Shown here one piece after another: positions 56,401 to 61,552 of a stretch of DNA of 64,000 bases. Origin of the DNA: Nocardia mikamii NBRC 108933 (GTDB lineage: Bacteria > Actinomycetota > Actinomycetes > Mycobacteriales > Mycobacteriaceae). The notes below the pieces were generated by a model. The model saw nothing but the letters and a program-made list of their open reading frames with translations, did no database searches and was not told where the DNA came from. Both the position numbers and the translations under genes were made by a program. The DNA is taken from the NCBI RefSeq assembly GCF_001613505.1, contig NZ_BDCM01000002.1, forward strand, positions 186,001 to 250,000, in the 5' to 3' direction. The first letter of the stretch is position 1. Each line of letters starts with the position of its first letter.

Positions 56401-59274
56401 CGCGCGGTTCGGCATGCCCGAATCCGCATCGCGCGGTGCGGCGGTATCGGCATCGCGCGGTGCGGCGGTATCGGCATCGCGCGGTGCGGCGGTATCGGCA
56501 TTGCGGGGGACCGACGAGTCGGCCTCGCGGGGAACGGCGGTATCCGCATCCCGAGGGACCGACGAGTCGGCGTCGCGGGCGGTAACGAACTCGTCTGCGC
56601 TTCGTCCGGCCTGGTCGGACTCGCGAGACGGCACACGCTCGTCGTGCGGGAGTGCACCGTTCGAATCACGCGGGCCGACATGGTCGGCATCCCTCGGACC
56701 GGCATGCTCGGATACTCGAGGCTCGGCGCTGTCGGTATCGCGCGGGGCGGACGTGTCGGTGTCACGCTGCTCGGGCTCCCGCTGCGACGCCTCGTCCCGA
56801 TCGCGCGGTGTCGCCGTGTCGGCCTCGCGCCGCTCGGGGTCCCGTGGTGCGGGCTCGGTCGAATCGCGCGGATCTCGGCCGTCTGTACGCCCGAGATCGG
56901 CGGACTGCTCTCGGCTCTCGTCGCGGGCTGCTGCCCGGTCCGGCCTCGGTGCGGCGGGGTGATCGGATTTGCTTGGCGTGCGGGGGTTTTCGGAGCGGTC
57001 GCCCGGACCGCGCGCCGACTCGGCTCCGCGTCCCTGGTCCGTGCGCGGTCCGGCAGCGGCACGGTCTCGCGGCTGGGCGGTTTCTGCGCGGTCTCGCGGC
57101 TGGGCGGTGTCCGCGCGGTCTCGCGGCTGGGCGGTATCCGCGCGGTCTCGCGGCTGGGCGGTGTCCGCGCGGTCCGGTTTGGCGGTGACGCGCTCGCCCT
57201 CGCTCGCGCCGGCTCGGCTCGCGGCGCGCGGGCCCTCGGAGTCGCCGACCTTGGCTTGCACGCGCGGATCGGCGGGGCGGGCCGTGGACGCGTCGGCGGC
57301 ACCGGCTCTGCCCTGCGGCCGGGCGTCGGTGGCGGCGCCTCGGCCGAGATCGGAGGCGGCGCGTCCGTCGGTGGTGGTTCTGGTGTCGGGACCGCGCACC
57401 TCGCCGGTCCGGGGAGTCTCGGCACCGCCGGACGCGGGTCCGCGGGCGTCGGTCGGCGAGGCTCCGGAAGCGGAAGTTGATCCCGCCGATGCGCCGGTTG
57501 TCGGGCTGGAACCTGTCGAGGCTCCCGAGCTCGACGCGCTCGGACCCGACGACGCGCTCGTCCCGGTACTCGGGCCGGAAGCCGCCGCCGGGCCCGACGC
57601 GGCGGCAGGGCTTGCCGACTCGGCCGGGCCCGACGCAGCCGGACCCGACGCGGCGGCGGAACTCGCCGACTCGGCCGGGCCGGACGACGCGGCAGGGCCG
57701 GCGGCCCCTTCGCTCGTGGCTGGAGCGGCAGCCGAAGCATGGGACGCCGATTCGGATCCGGATGTCGTCGCAGTCTCGTGCGGACGGCCGCTCTGACCTC
57801 CCGGGGTATCGGTGGTCGTGGAATCGTGTGCGCCGCCGAGAGTTTCGTCGTGAACGACGCGAGTTGAGGACGAGTCGGATACCGGGCCACCGGATGTCGC
57901 GGACTCGGACGGCGAACTCGCGCCCTCCGTCCCGGAGCGCTCCGACGCAGGAGTCGGCGGTGCGACCTCGTCGGTGTCCGCACGTCCCGGTGGCGCAGTC
58001 TGTTCCGGCGAACCACCGGCCTCCGCGGCCGGGCGTTCGTGGGTGCCCGCCGTCGTTGTCGGCGCACCCGCGTGACTGTCGTGACCGTCGGTCACCGGCC
58101 CGCCGCGTCCGGGTCCGGAAGATCCCCGCTCGCCGCCCGCTACGGTGGCCGAATCATCGTGCGGCACAGTGCCGTTACCATTCGCGAGGTCGACGTGCGC
58201 GTTCGGCACGGTGCCGTCGTGGGTGAAGCCGTGCAGGTCCCCGATATTGCCCAGATCTACGCGCGGCGCGTTCAGCTTCCAGAACGGCGAGTTCTCGAAA
58301 TGACTGTGTGCGAAATTGTGATTCAGCGCCGACGCCCCGCCCGTGATCGCACCGGCGCTGAACATACGCCAATCGACGTGGGTGTTCTTCAGGTTCTTCA
58401 GCGCGGTGTCCAGATCACCGTGTGCCAGATCGGAGGCGAACTGCCAGCCGACCGAGCCGCCGAAGGCCGCCACCGAGTTGACCAGGCCCGATCCGGCGCC
58501 GATTCCCGCGCGGGTCAGATTGACGCCCCACTTCGAAGTGACATCGCCGACCTCGTTACGGAAGGCGTTGCCGAACTTCTTGCCCATCGCCTCGCCGAAG
58601 GCGCCACCGGCCGCGCCACCGACACCCGCGGCGAAGGTGGTGACCTCGAGCTGCTGCCAGTCGATGCTCTTGCGGTGCCCCTCCCACACCTGCCACTGCT
58701 GCACCGCGAAATCCTGGAGCGCCCCGAGGGCCGCGTTCAGCAGTACATGCCGGAACATGAAGCGCACCAACGCGTTCTCGGCCAGCCGGCCCGCCCAGCC
58801 GGCCATCGCGTCGAGCACCCGGCGCATCATCATCCGCACCGCGACGCGGGTCGCGACGATGATGCCTGCTTCCTCCGCGGGAGCGGTCGGCGGGAAGATC
58901 CACACCGCGGCGATATCGGCGGCGGTGATCACCAGCGTCGAATAGAACATCAGCTTGGTGTATTCGATCTGCGTACCGCCGCCGTAGACCGAGTCCCCGA
59001 CCTGATCGAAGTATCCCGCCAGCGCCTCCAGCGAATCCTTGCCGTGGCGCATGCTGTCGAACGTGTCGATCATCTGCTGCTGGCCGTCGCCGGACGGATA
59101 GGCAGCCAACGTCGCGGACTTGGCGTCGTCCATCAGGCTCAGGATTTCGCGCAGCTCGCCGGCGGCGGTGTGCCAGTCGCCCGCCAGCGCCCACATATCG
59201 TCTTCGTTGCCGTGCGGCCATTCCATTCCGATGGCCGCACCCAGCCACTCGAGCCAGCTGGGAAACTCGATCAT
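41479..59274 (-). CDS. Giant multidomain T7SS polymorphic toxin (5931 residues)
   Basis: One uninterrupted frame of 17.8 kb. Residues 1-360 form a WXG100-like, Ala/Gly-rich helical head with hydrophobic segments, like the N-terminus of CpnT-type toxins. Residues 370-1080 are disordered (Ser/Ala/Pro, then PRDADTA-type repeats). A papain-fold toxin-like domain follows at about 1090-1235 with Cys1100 (GRCAELALKL), His1182 (GAHAYVMV) and Asp1198 (VVRDPSTG). A zincin-like domain has H1327-E-x-x-H1331 (LAHESVHAERY). A paralogous copy near 1690-1850 reads H1747AAIH (LVHAAIHAERA), so its catalytic Glu is gone. Residues 1900-5000 alternate recurring helical and beta modules with Pro/Glu linkers. Then come a Pro hinge (5372-5402), a His/Asp/Gly-rich stretch (5405-5540), Gly/Tyr/Asn repeats and a beta-rich 130-residue end. 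WXG100-like, YbaB-like and immunity genes flank it. Export and toxicity are inferred. Confidence 0.85.
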   Translation of the reverse strand: MIEFPSWLEWLGAAIGMEWPHGNEDDMWALAGDWHTAAGELREILSLMDDAKSATLAAYPSGDGQQQMIDTFDSMRHGKDSLEALAGYFDQVGDSVYGGGTQIEYTKLMFYSTLVITAADIAAVWIFPPTAPAEEAGIIVATRVAVRMMMRRVLDAMAGWAGRLAENALVRFMFRHVLLNAALGALQDFAVQQWQVWEGHRKSIDWQQLEVTTFAAGVGGAAGGAFGEAMGKKFGNAFRNEVGDVTSKWGVNLTRAGIGAGSGLVNSVAAFGGSVGWQFASDLAHGDLDTALKNLKNTHVDWRMFSAGAITGGASALNHNFAHSHFENSPFWKLNAPRVDLGNIGDLHGFTHDGTVPNAHVDLANGNGTVPHDDSATVAGGERGSSGPGRGGPVTDGHDSHAGAPTTTAGTHERPAAEAGGSPEQTAPPGRADTDEVAPPTPASERSGTEGASSPSESATSGGPVSDSSSTRVVHDETLGGAHDSTTTDTPGGQSGRPHETATTSGSESASHASAAAPATSEGAAGPAASSGPAESASSAAASGPAASGPAESASPAAASGPAAASGPSTGTSASSGPSASSSGASTGSSPTTGASAGSTSASGASPTDARGPASGGAETPRTGEVRGPDTRTTTDGRAASDLGRGAATDARPQGRAGAADASTARPADPRVQAKVGDSEGPRAASRAGASEGERVTAKPDRADTAQPRDRADTAQPRDRADTAQPRDRAETAQPRDRAAAGPRTDQGRGAESARGPGDRSENPRTPSKSDHPAAPRPDRAAARDESREQSADLGRTDGRDPRDSTEPAPRDPERREADTATPRDRDEASQREPEQRDTDTSAPRDTDSAEPRVSEHAGPRDADHVGPRDSNGALPHDERVPSRESDQAGRSADEFVTARDADSSVPRDADTAVPREADSSVPRNADTAAPRDADTAAPRDADTAAPRDADSGMPNRADEPGVRHDTADDAAGTPRDDARDPARDRSHPDNSRAEQDGTQEKSSAASEPRRRPAADTNHDGTVRRPVRDEAGEDGVRHDRDDANGDRPEDRLVPGAPPMPAQVGDHQPVRSGRSEQPDHTGAPDAAKPATPRPESTRGRCAELALKLIRDLTGSKTIRLPERAVGPEGMTAAEVQADAGGRMVKVGDHDAIARRLSRMRKGASALVVDGYHAGPGRRVVGAHAYVMVHEGGGRIVVRDPSTGVVTDHPASVPADLHDTHMILFDHRGRPIHPLTPEHREALARQRDPSAVRIRQALDDNVGRVHELLLRTPTGRRILGELTDRRYREHIDQGSHSDGRSGSFRRRDITAVLYAEGRGQIAQALTLAHESVHAERYLNGESPADRPLELSRDDYVREMVHEEAMASGRRFQLAAQLRELGYDIAEHPAEVAYRHAYERALRGLEGPGAHEIAHEVAVDHLRNYLEHVPPNDSGRTYADHYRDIWDRAHDGARVPTDQSVRYVPDDPVVRDRIRSAALERHIATVRLNEHAQELAHVADRVADRIPYDPTMRRDMVQHLISDQLRNIGRELGHDGPAPERRAELRRLAHDLRRMSDLVDRHHNALAEVDRLRASAAADVARRLLGDMIADAPGAELFGDHFAVIPGEPERIMVAAAPGDHERVMRAAPPEIVERLARPRVEPEHLNVDTRHNGEIRYERVDQPGPARDEPAEPVEPQDLAAQASEAIVGELRRKLAEVPVGAWAVDTLHARGVTIEHDSGGGHRYEPARNRLTLDIGGTDGEQMAALVHAAIHAERAHERSTGDGVLDRDRMSRDDYVSHMLDEETDAHAMEYNALAQLREAGHDIATSPLERIYRDAFTAARERAATRDDLPGDAAARAAELDRIANRAGVDAIRPAIGDHAPDGGASYAHGYGEAWDSAHPPREDAPAGQRPRPSAGPPEPRDGGGAGYTNHYGGDTAYGIKGWVSESGVLHVEVHVGPDTPSGREMFRDLMNELGDRVDAIQAEWFDGGALTDNLDSFNAGVQEGLTPEEAARRTFTGTLAEELGYTEVTFGDPDLPGDSGLEGRLGENTGVTVLFRHPEGSDGAPHVDSPELPDGAGGAGRPPGETPTPGAAPGEPPRRAELVVAVDGEHVRLRLVADGGGRWRVESVEPVREGEQAGGGEVEPAKPGRLRSLWQRFTGGYEGHYPKYPSGSGQDGKYQTEMTEDFGHLLDIHALETLGDHDISINYARLLKESFTLWINREHVPLLNHLTARMDLQAGEHIPMHARDGREYAYWNEDADPAEVAAMHKYLRDIGLGHLVDESQPHDLPGRATPQLGEPEAPHGNPADDLRAAANRLGIELSDISPETLRRALDTAEYQNVRRAAVIEALRDAAHRYNAEHADIPYRPQSITDHNPLGRFLKEVIIAQGDDPGLLNWRGVNNGAESGRDFDVLNVENPDERIEYDPDDESGRDQGLRTYFENALRRDQIRDERATWADLLAAELSRLEPDQLDRAVNELWDGVHERAGEIRDFADQVAQFRERFPANDVRELPPRRPGEPGRLVILDVHGDHEQTLAGALDRRPGLAARLANGEVRAEKWTVVVDANNQAHVRHLGDIEGRAISVDVEGRHLDGLLVRDADGDWHVTQPPAEAAPAAPHARTPDEIRSVRDDLARELGLDPEQISPELIEHELRANDLRALQIEALLDHARSSDAIESFHDLANARDRLAQTSGINDAQHATPERVAESIADRGTRNALRKQQVEQLVRYYDKLASYVKGRGEDPAHLVEARDHLVRALGGEPEDVFPRKYSKELDYQRNPQGIDPGELTSLIRGRLRDPGTAAALTDFIRTLADADPFTNGLRFDPATDPRVFDGEVPMHDPEALTHLREIIGDGQRLFGTPDPDQPVASGSRPNRDWARLLGHDLTDATPEQYVRAYEAYRDGKIEKHERLTPAQREQVQRELRDEVRQRAADLRALAELNDRYHRAVADLPENRQATIDRISREWAAAWTERERARDYIEDHAYELRVTPEELLSDDLKDGSALHDLFGELGSRTVRGENLADYRRRFEEFTRRYEALFEATRRFHDNDVRVADLDAELRAAVERDVELSEGDDGDDGAAAAPPQGPPSKPPSSPGEGAQPPEPEGGDPDGADSGATAPARIETPTEWGMRIRAENASWDARMAARHAVRMRELADEMVARDPDGPEGARSWAARMRADQAEWEARQTAQHADWLWKIVGDHRGPTEPPPPPSDSGPKPAAPEPESGTRTTKPDGPLPEGGDAAVRKPDPEDPGLGDAAVPKQPADAGEPAPKTGDDAQAKPEGTAPDRKPEAADPEPAGKQPESGADPIDAALARQDAAHNELRRIAGELGLSDHGSARDLEAAILRRIEEESAEHQATIARNDLRPDQWAAARDRAQQRLNELYRLRREMMRAARDYQAARIEERQLRAANPQRAQGSGERASADGRRPATEPGDTDAPDAEGSVVSRAAQRTADEEGSAANRGARNASDEGAVAKRSEQPTPGVEGSDTKFGEQPAAGDESVAKPDEQQLPTVDERPATERGDEGEEPGADSDGDGTGGSPARPGGDRPGGAAPQAEAEPGAKPASDGAGGGTDGGAGGKPPAGGGSDDGRPPADTGDGSENLPVQQDSDNLPLQRRSDPPAPHGGGRPAREAWHQNGPQREHRPVTRALRKALRDLADAGATRARAWTRMTARAHDLGLRPEEMRRELLRETIARTADAAGTAPAIRGELRDLLGDLDRGAPRLEVDRRAARLGVPLASDHQVADAIRDRLAPPAQRRAELSIELNDRRTVDLGRLERLAREFGVDPEGLSRPELQRAVRDAVNDHRDTISERQRRATVELVDRYRTAAANESARRAASQHAAEREMLQLRAGFDDRGPRISGVSYRRFRFDAPNHMRVDGAPGERGRWVGVGAGRDPELRLPARERVRYAAAGFDAVYYRLELDHNGRIWVSEHHPASTEPVAPRPDPARRPGDWIAGGDEHEHEPSTRALRRQLRDLGAELGRRNDQVDKNFAKIVQLAEHLGIDDAWRMRPRELAGAVRDLIVQRRARADELWNRADIPRADLRKFFEDRRAEEARAEETESLGKALLGLLRVHDQTLVAARDRVAADAALLAARDVVAGHDGIPLDADGRPVNPANPKPEVARLVPGRDGAPDRLVMVAPGADPDHVLDPAVRRALLGDDGEFVFQRVRVDADGHVRFDDMHQPPPELDGGAHRPAELEQPRRTGTEPQGPESAVPRADGARPAQTAPVADPQAALDAKVRERAHVAADLEFWRTKVDHRLDPFGDVDLSRNRWSETLRQLRGDTGRYVSDSAGPDSPDVARHEQLNPEQEREQTDHADKLAEALDRLFHFEDRLDAIDREIHDLEQRGARHDASQAEAVRDELGRVADDHRAAVQRAKPLRRIRDELSRLLGDPAQRTPENLRRLADAEEAVERAEHEIDRFNDERVALTGAWPDAVADHWRAAIGTDEPPAVRRIGENVWVDHGRAPDEDGSGGRPARFIVVAGRAGFDHPDVPVRADDPAGPRRPADDRFDAPLLDALARHPDLAPLLKDPATTIDRLTVTGELAGGDRDGAGQIRARVETMAPVEIERTGLPAHGRLGEDTLPFAGDTMVRWRGADGQWHDTREGRARGFRAYQPELPRGTKLDKYWQKEVDGWRLPPKGWAAFGGTDNSHIPYRQREEKMPDGFSGTLGAEPFQNMVEPLVLRLLTDHWPELSYEQILTLSEAGRAELWWHQGPGPKPEPPPGWDEEAHHGMPLDGALYTIGKRWVQLYDMARKHPWVLGPLQRRPEIGEWVRGHTTWLPDGAFDPDHPVLRKIPVVRSFRGWKGWRAGPRIDLQPPHRPWSAADHVPPRDRVEWSTPRQDRDVARWDAVQRWADRVIGRFADDAGNADVHRIVDLLSRARDPLLDPADPGGARLEALNSARHPDGTPLTRAELTERIQLVKDHLMRNEMWVRDHADPTGRMVKKTYDRLPHVADAWLRLTGEGDGDGRTTPYNEDLLLLDDAYVEAKYLADHDDATWHDADLEAARHGYDWDTNRRRLSGHLVIRDGVPVHPDELPSDAPEHDGDKTLRMSRIPYAVDALAPDPSWLSPRERRAAEILDETDARQRFPGLPHDPVAALKELAARAAGPLRALPAPGARDPLLDLLLRAGRVEQLADAADPGERFVWAERLGEPEAAVEPRQLPDTLRRLRGDLARRLDDLDTTGPDDRAGEPDRTRPALDGPDAPRPALGDGADETGTEGGSRSEPKGSDEGGERPVAPVRARDSSEGEGGEPNTERESAGDADSGESGQKGDPQGDRTEVPRPAQPRGGGRRGAGSDEGGTDSESGDDGSSGTGRRAGQQPPDGGGPDRAGTANPRARDPRKPYITPVPHVPHNAEFEWPDYAPKPIDVNLPPAPVPTPPPHQPPPHQPPSPHQPPRKPGPGQPGVGHHAPGGGHHGHDHDHHGDHGGHDRGHDHGHRDHGHHDHDERGHDDHGHHHHGHDHGGDHGHDHHDHDGRGHHDPDGHGHHDHDGHGHHRHGHADGNHHGGPQHHGPGHDGGRHHDPDDNERPGPGDCGPRHHPHDPDRAGDGGGHRGGDGGSHVRPDGHDRAPGRGQCSSGTDVPRVPVPDSQARPHIPVPPWLSDAADGPGDGGGQQFPSRVKPAGTIPNPFGAPLGAGRPTIEPTVPQHFPPQSALYPNAPVGNSPAVLPLDHGESGNGSGDRYGTDNGHGTAYNPGAGNGYGTGYDPGAGNGNGTGYDRRFGSGNAHDRKFSVDRPFSLGDTGASGHDATQRDSVTAEQNNLPQNGFPPFAPPMPNGGHPASASVRHPVHPSASPAPAAPRILVQEFNGHRCAEVDPLTGSLHEAAEPMGPFSGVYGDLDGVEFVFFRTDDRLFLRVAGQLIDADDLAVIVHWQRAGRRHTEFTVTRAGLAVCTVRYRQRKPELDLGLWIRDVLDNPARRTQIFAEVRGVR
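42660..43060. repeat. His/Asp/Gly-coding low-complexity stretch in the giant toxin
   Basis: About 400 bases of imperfect CAC/GAC/GGC triplet repeats encode clusters such as HDHDHHGDHGGHDRGHDHGH. The composition suggests binding of several Zn, Ni or Co ions. Preceded by a PPHQPP repeat. Slippage is likely. Confidence 0.8.
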
Positions 59275-59290
59275 GCGCTGTTACCCCGGG

Positions 59291-59791
59291 TCACCAACTG
59301 GAGTCGGTGACCCGGTGTTCCGGTTCGACCGGATAGGTCTCCGCATCCGCGAACCGGAGTTCGTCCTCGCCGTAGGCGGCCGTACGTTCCGGCGAATCCG
59401 GCGGCGCCAGTGAGGGTTCCGGCGCCGTCGGCAACCGCATATCCGGCATGCCCTCGATCAGATCCGTGAGTTTGGGCAACCGGGCCCGGCGTTCCTGCAG
59501 CGGCGCCATCAATTCGCGTTGCCGCTGTGCCAGGTTCTTCGACGCCTGCTGGGCCGCCTCGGTCACCGCCCGGGCGATCTCGGAGTAGCTCAGATCCTCG
59601 ATCCCGGCGCCGAATTTGGTCTCGATGACGGTGCCGTCGGCATTCACGCTGACCGTGACCCGGTTCTTGCGCACCGACGCGGTGCCGGTCAATTCCGCAC
59701 GGTCACGCTGAATTTCGGCGATCACGCGCAGTTGCTGTTTGGCCTCGCCGATGATTCCGGCCAGCTCGGCCTTCATATGCTCGTTCGTCAT
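59291..59791 (-). CDS. YbaB/EbfC-family protein of the toxin operon
   Basis: The 166-residue protein starts with a long helix (EHMKAELAGIIGEAKQQLRV), a beta hairpin (NRVTVSVNADGTVIETKFGA) and a second helix (SEIARAVTEAAQQASKNLAQ), which is the YbaB fold. A longer acidic Pro-containing tail (110-166) follows. It sits 16 bases before the giant toxin start and 25 bases after the WXG100-like gene. Genes of this type precede toxin genes in many mycolic-acid actinomycetes, where they may act as adaptors. The ATG at 59791 removes an unrelated extension. Confidence 0.78.
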   Translation of the reverse strand: MTNEHMKAELAGIIGEAKQQLRVIAEIQRDRAELTGTASVRKNRVTVSVNADGTVIETKFGAGIEDLSYSEIARAVTEAAQQASKNLAQRQRELMAPLQERRARLPKLTDLIEGMPDMRLPTAPEPSLAPPDSPERTAAYGEDELRFADAETYPVEPEHRVTDSSW

Positions 59792-59816
59792 GGGCACTCG
59801 ATCCGCGGCTGGTCGA

Positions 59817-60137
59817 TCACTTGAAGCCGTAGGTGTTGCCGTGCTCCATGGTCTCCAGATAGGTGGCGCTGTCGTTCTGGCCGTCGGAGAACTTCTGGAA
59901 GGCGGTGGAGAAGTTGCGCGCGCCGGTGACCATATTGTCGTGCGCGGCGAGGTAGCCGTCGCCACTGCCGGTGCCCGCGAACTGCTTGCCCAGACTGTCG
60001 TCCCCCCAGCAGTTTCCGTACGCGGTGGTCTTGCCCTGCAATGTCGTCAGCACCTGTTCGATGTGGTCGCGCACATCCTGCGTCTTCCCGGCGGCCGTGC
60101 GGAGTTTCGCCACCTCGACCTCGATCTCGTCCGCCAT
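59817..60137 (-). CDS. WXG100-like protein of the toxin operon
   Basis: The 106-residue protein is a helical hairpin. Helix 1 is VAKLRTAAGKTQDVRDHIEQ, the turn carries a W-G-D-D-S-L-G variant (NCWGDDSLGKQFAG) in place of WXG, and helix 2 ends in SATYLETMEHGNTYGFK, where YLETME supplies a YxxxM/E-like signal. It is first in the toxin operon, as EsxE/EsxF are next to CpnT, and probably pairs with the WXG100-like head of the giant to guide export. The ATG at 60137 is used; the longer frame runs into the dtd promoter region. Confidence 0.8.
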   Translation of the reverse strand: MADEIEVEVAKLRTAAGKTQDVRDHIEQVLTTLQGKTTAYGNCWGDDSLGKQFAGTGSGDGYLAAHDNMVTGARNFSTAFQKFSDGQNDSATYLETMEHGNTYGFK

Positions 60138-60300
60138 CGTCCGTCCCTCCATCGCACTGCCGGCCGGCGCCCGTCGACGCTGGACTTCGACGATGGCAGT
60201 CGCGGGAAAATCGTCAGTGGCGCCGACGTGAACACCCGGTGGCCGGTCCCGGAAGCCACCGCGAAACCGCCTCGGCGGCCGGTATCCGATGATGGAGGGC

Positions 60301-60744
60301 ATGCGAATCCTCGTACAGCGCGTCAGTTCGGCCCGGGTCACGGTCGACGACGAGGTGGTGGGACAGATCGACCCGCCCGCGATGGGAGTGCCGCACGGCC
60401 TGCTCGCCCTCGTGGGTGTCACCGGCACCGACACCGCCGCACTCGCGAAAAGTCTGGCGGACAAGCTGTTTCGTCTGCGCATTCTGGAGGGTGAGCGCTC
60501 GGCCGCCGACCTCGGCGCGCCGATTCTGGTGGTCAGCCAGTTCACCCTCTACGCCGACACCGCGAAGGGCCGCCGGCCGTCCTGGTCGGCCGCGGCGCCC
60601 GGATCCGTCGCCGAACCGCTGGTCGACGAATTCGCCGCCGCACTGCGCGACCTCGGCGCCACCGTCGCGACCGGCCGCTTCGGCGCGCACATGCAGGTCT
60701 CCCTGGTGAACGACGGGCCGGTCACGCTGCTGCTCGAGGCGTGA
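60301..60744 (+). CDS. dtd: D-aminoacyl-tRNA deacylase
   Basis: The 147-residue enzyme hydrolyses D-amino acids and glycine mis-charged on tRNA. It has [15 protein letters not shown] at the start, the catalytic SQFTLYAD motif near the middle and the cross-subunit motif [11 protein letters not shown] at the end (the Gly-cisPro region GPVT). The ATG at 60301 follows GGAGGGC. It is the only plus-strand gene in the right half, inserted between the two effector modules, divergent from the toxin operon and convergent with EspG of module B. Housekeeping function unrelated to secretion. Confidence 0.97.
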   Translation: MRILVQRVSSARVTVDDEVVGQIDPPAMGVPHGLLALVGVTGTDTAALAKSLADKLFRLRILEGERSAADLGAPILVVSQFTLYADTAKGRRPSWSAAAPGSVAEPLVDEFAAALRDLGATVATGRFGAHMQVSLVNDGPVTLLLEA

Positions 60745-60753
60745 GCGGCGCGC

Positions 60754-61542
60754 TCACTCGTCCACCTCCTGATAGTCGTTCATCCGCTGCACGATGTGTT
60801 CGGCCTCGGTATCGATCCAGTCGATCAACCCTGCCGACCCCATCCCGACGGCTACCGGCGCCGGTTCCTCCAGGGGAATCACGTAGCGACCGTCGCCGGG
60901 CAGATCCCGCCACAGCCGGGCGACCGAGATACGCCCGCGCGGACCGAATTTCGATCTGCCCTGCGTCAGTCGGACGGTGCCGGTGTGAGCCGCGGGGAGG
61001 TCGAAGAAGGCCGCGCTGGTGAGGCCGCGGTCGTCGTCATCGTCGTCGGCGACCACGGAACCGCCGCCCGAGGGCCGGCCCGCGCTCTCGCCGATCTCGA
61101 TCTCGATCGGTCCGCGCCGGCCCGGTTCGGCCGCCGGCAGCAGACCGACGACCGTCTCACCGAGCGCCCGCGGATCACAGGCGGTAATGGTGAAACCTTC
61201 GGCATGTTTCAGGGTTTCGCCGGGCAACTGGACGACCACGAACCCGCGGGAACCAAGCCGCCCGGCGTAGAAGCGCACCCGCTTGGTTGGATTGTCGAAA
61301 TCCGAATCCTCCCATGCCTCCCCGCCGACCAGCACCTCCGGCAGCACCATGGTGTCCACGATCGCTTCGAAGGCGCTGTCGCCGCGGTTCTCCAATTCCG
61401 CTCGGGTGCGGCGCCATTCGCGTTCGTAGTCGTCCAGATACGGAATGCGGCTGGTGATGCTGAACATCGACGGGACCAGACCGAAGAATCGGGTGTCGCA
61501 CAACACCTTGAATTCCAGGTCCGTCAGAGTCCACCTGTTCAC
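60754..61542 (-). CDS. EspG-family chaperone, module B
   Basis: The 262-residue protein is the paralogue of the module-A EspG: NRWTLTDLEFKVLCDTRFFG at the start, a central PGETLKHAEGFTITACDPRA (compare PGRTLLHAGGFTMVQCDPLR in module A), and SKFGPRGRISVARLWRDLPG followed by DGRYVI. A short acidic run of five Asp residues lies near residue 165. It starts ten bases after the stop of the module-B substrate and is convergent with dtd. As in module A, the apparent client is not a PPE protein. EspG assignment rests on the paralogy and fold-level resemblance. Confidence 0.74.
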   Translation of the reverse strand: MNRWTLTDLEFKVLCDTRFFGLVPSMFSITSRIPYLDDYEREWRRTRAELENRGDSAFEAIVDTMVLPEVLVGGEAWEDSDFDNPTKRVRFYAGRLGSRGFVVVQLPGETLKHAEGFTITACDPRALGETVVGLLPAAEPGRRGPIEIEIGESAGRPSGGGSVVADDDDDDRGLTSAAFFDLPAAHTGTVRLTQGRSKFGPRGRISVARLWRDLPGDGRYVIPLEEPAPVAVGMGSAGLIDWIDTEAEHIVQRMNDYQEVDE

Positions 61543-61552
61543 ATGTCCTCGT

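Noticed and set aside
56430..56800. Repeated PRDADTA-coding units as a mobile or CRISPR element
   Set aside because: They are in frame within the toxin linker, vary codon by codon and have no spacers or flanking repeats.
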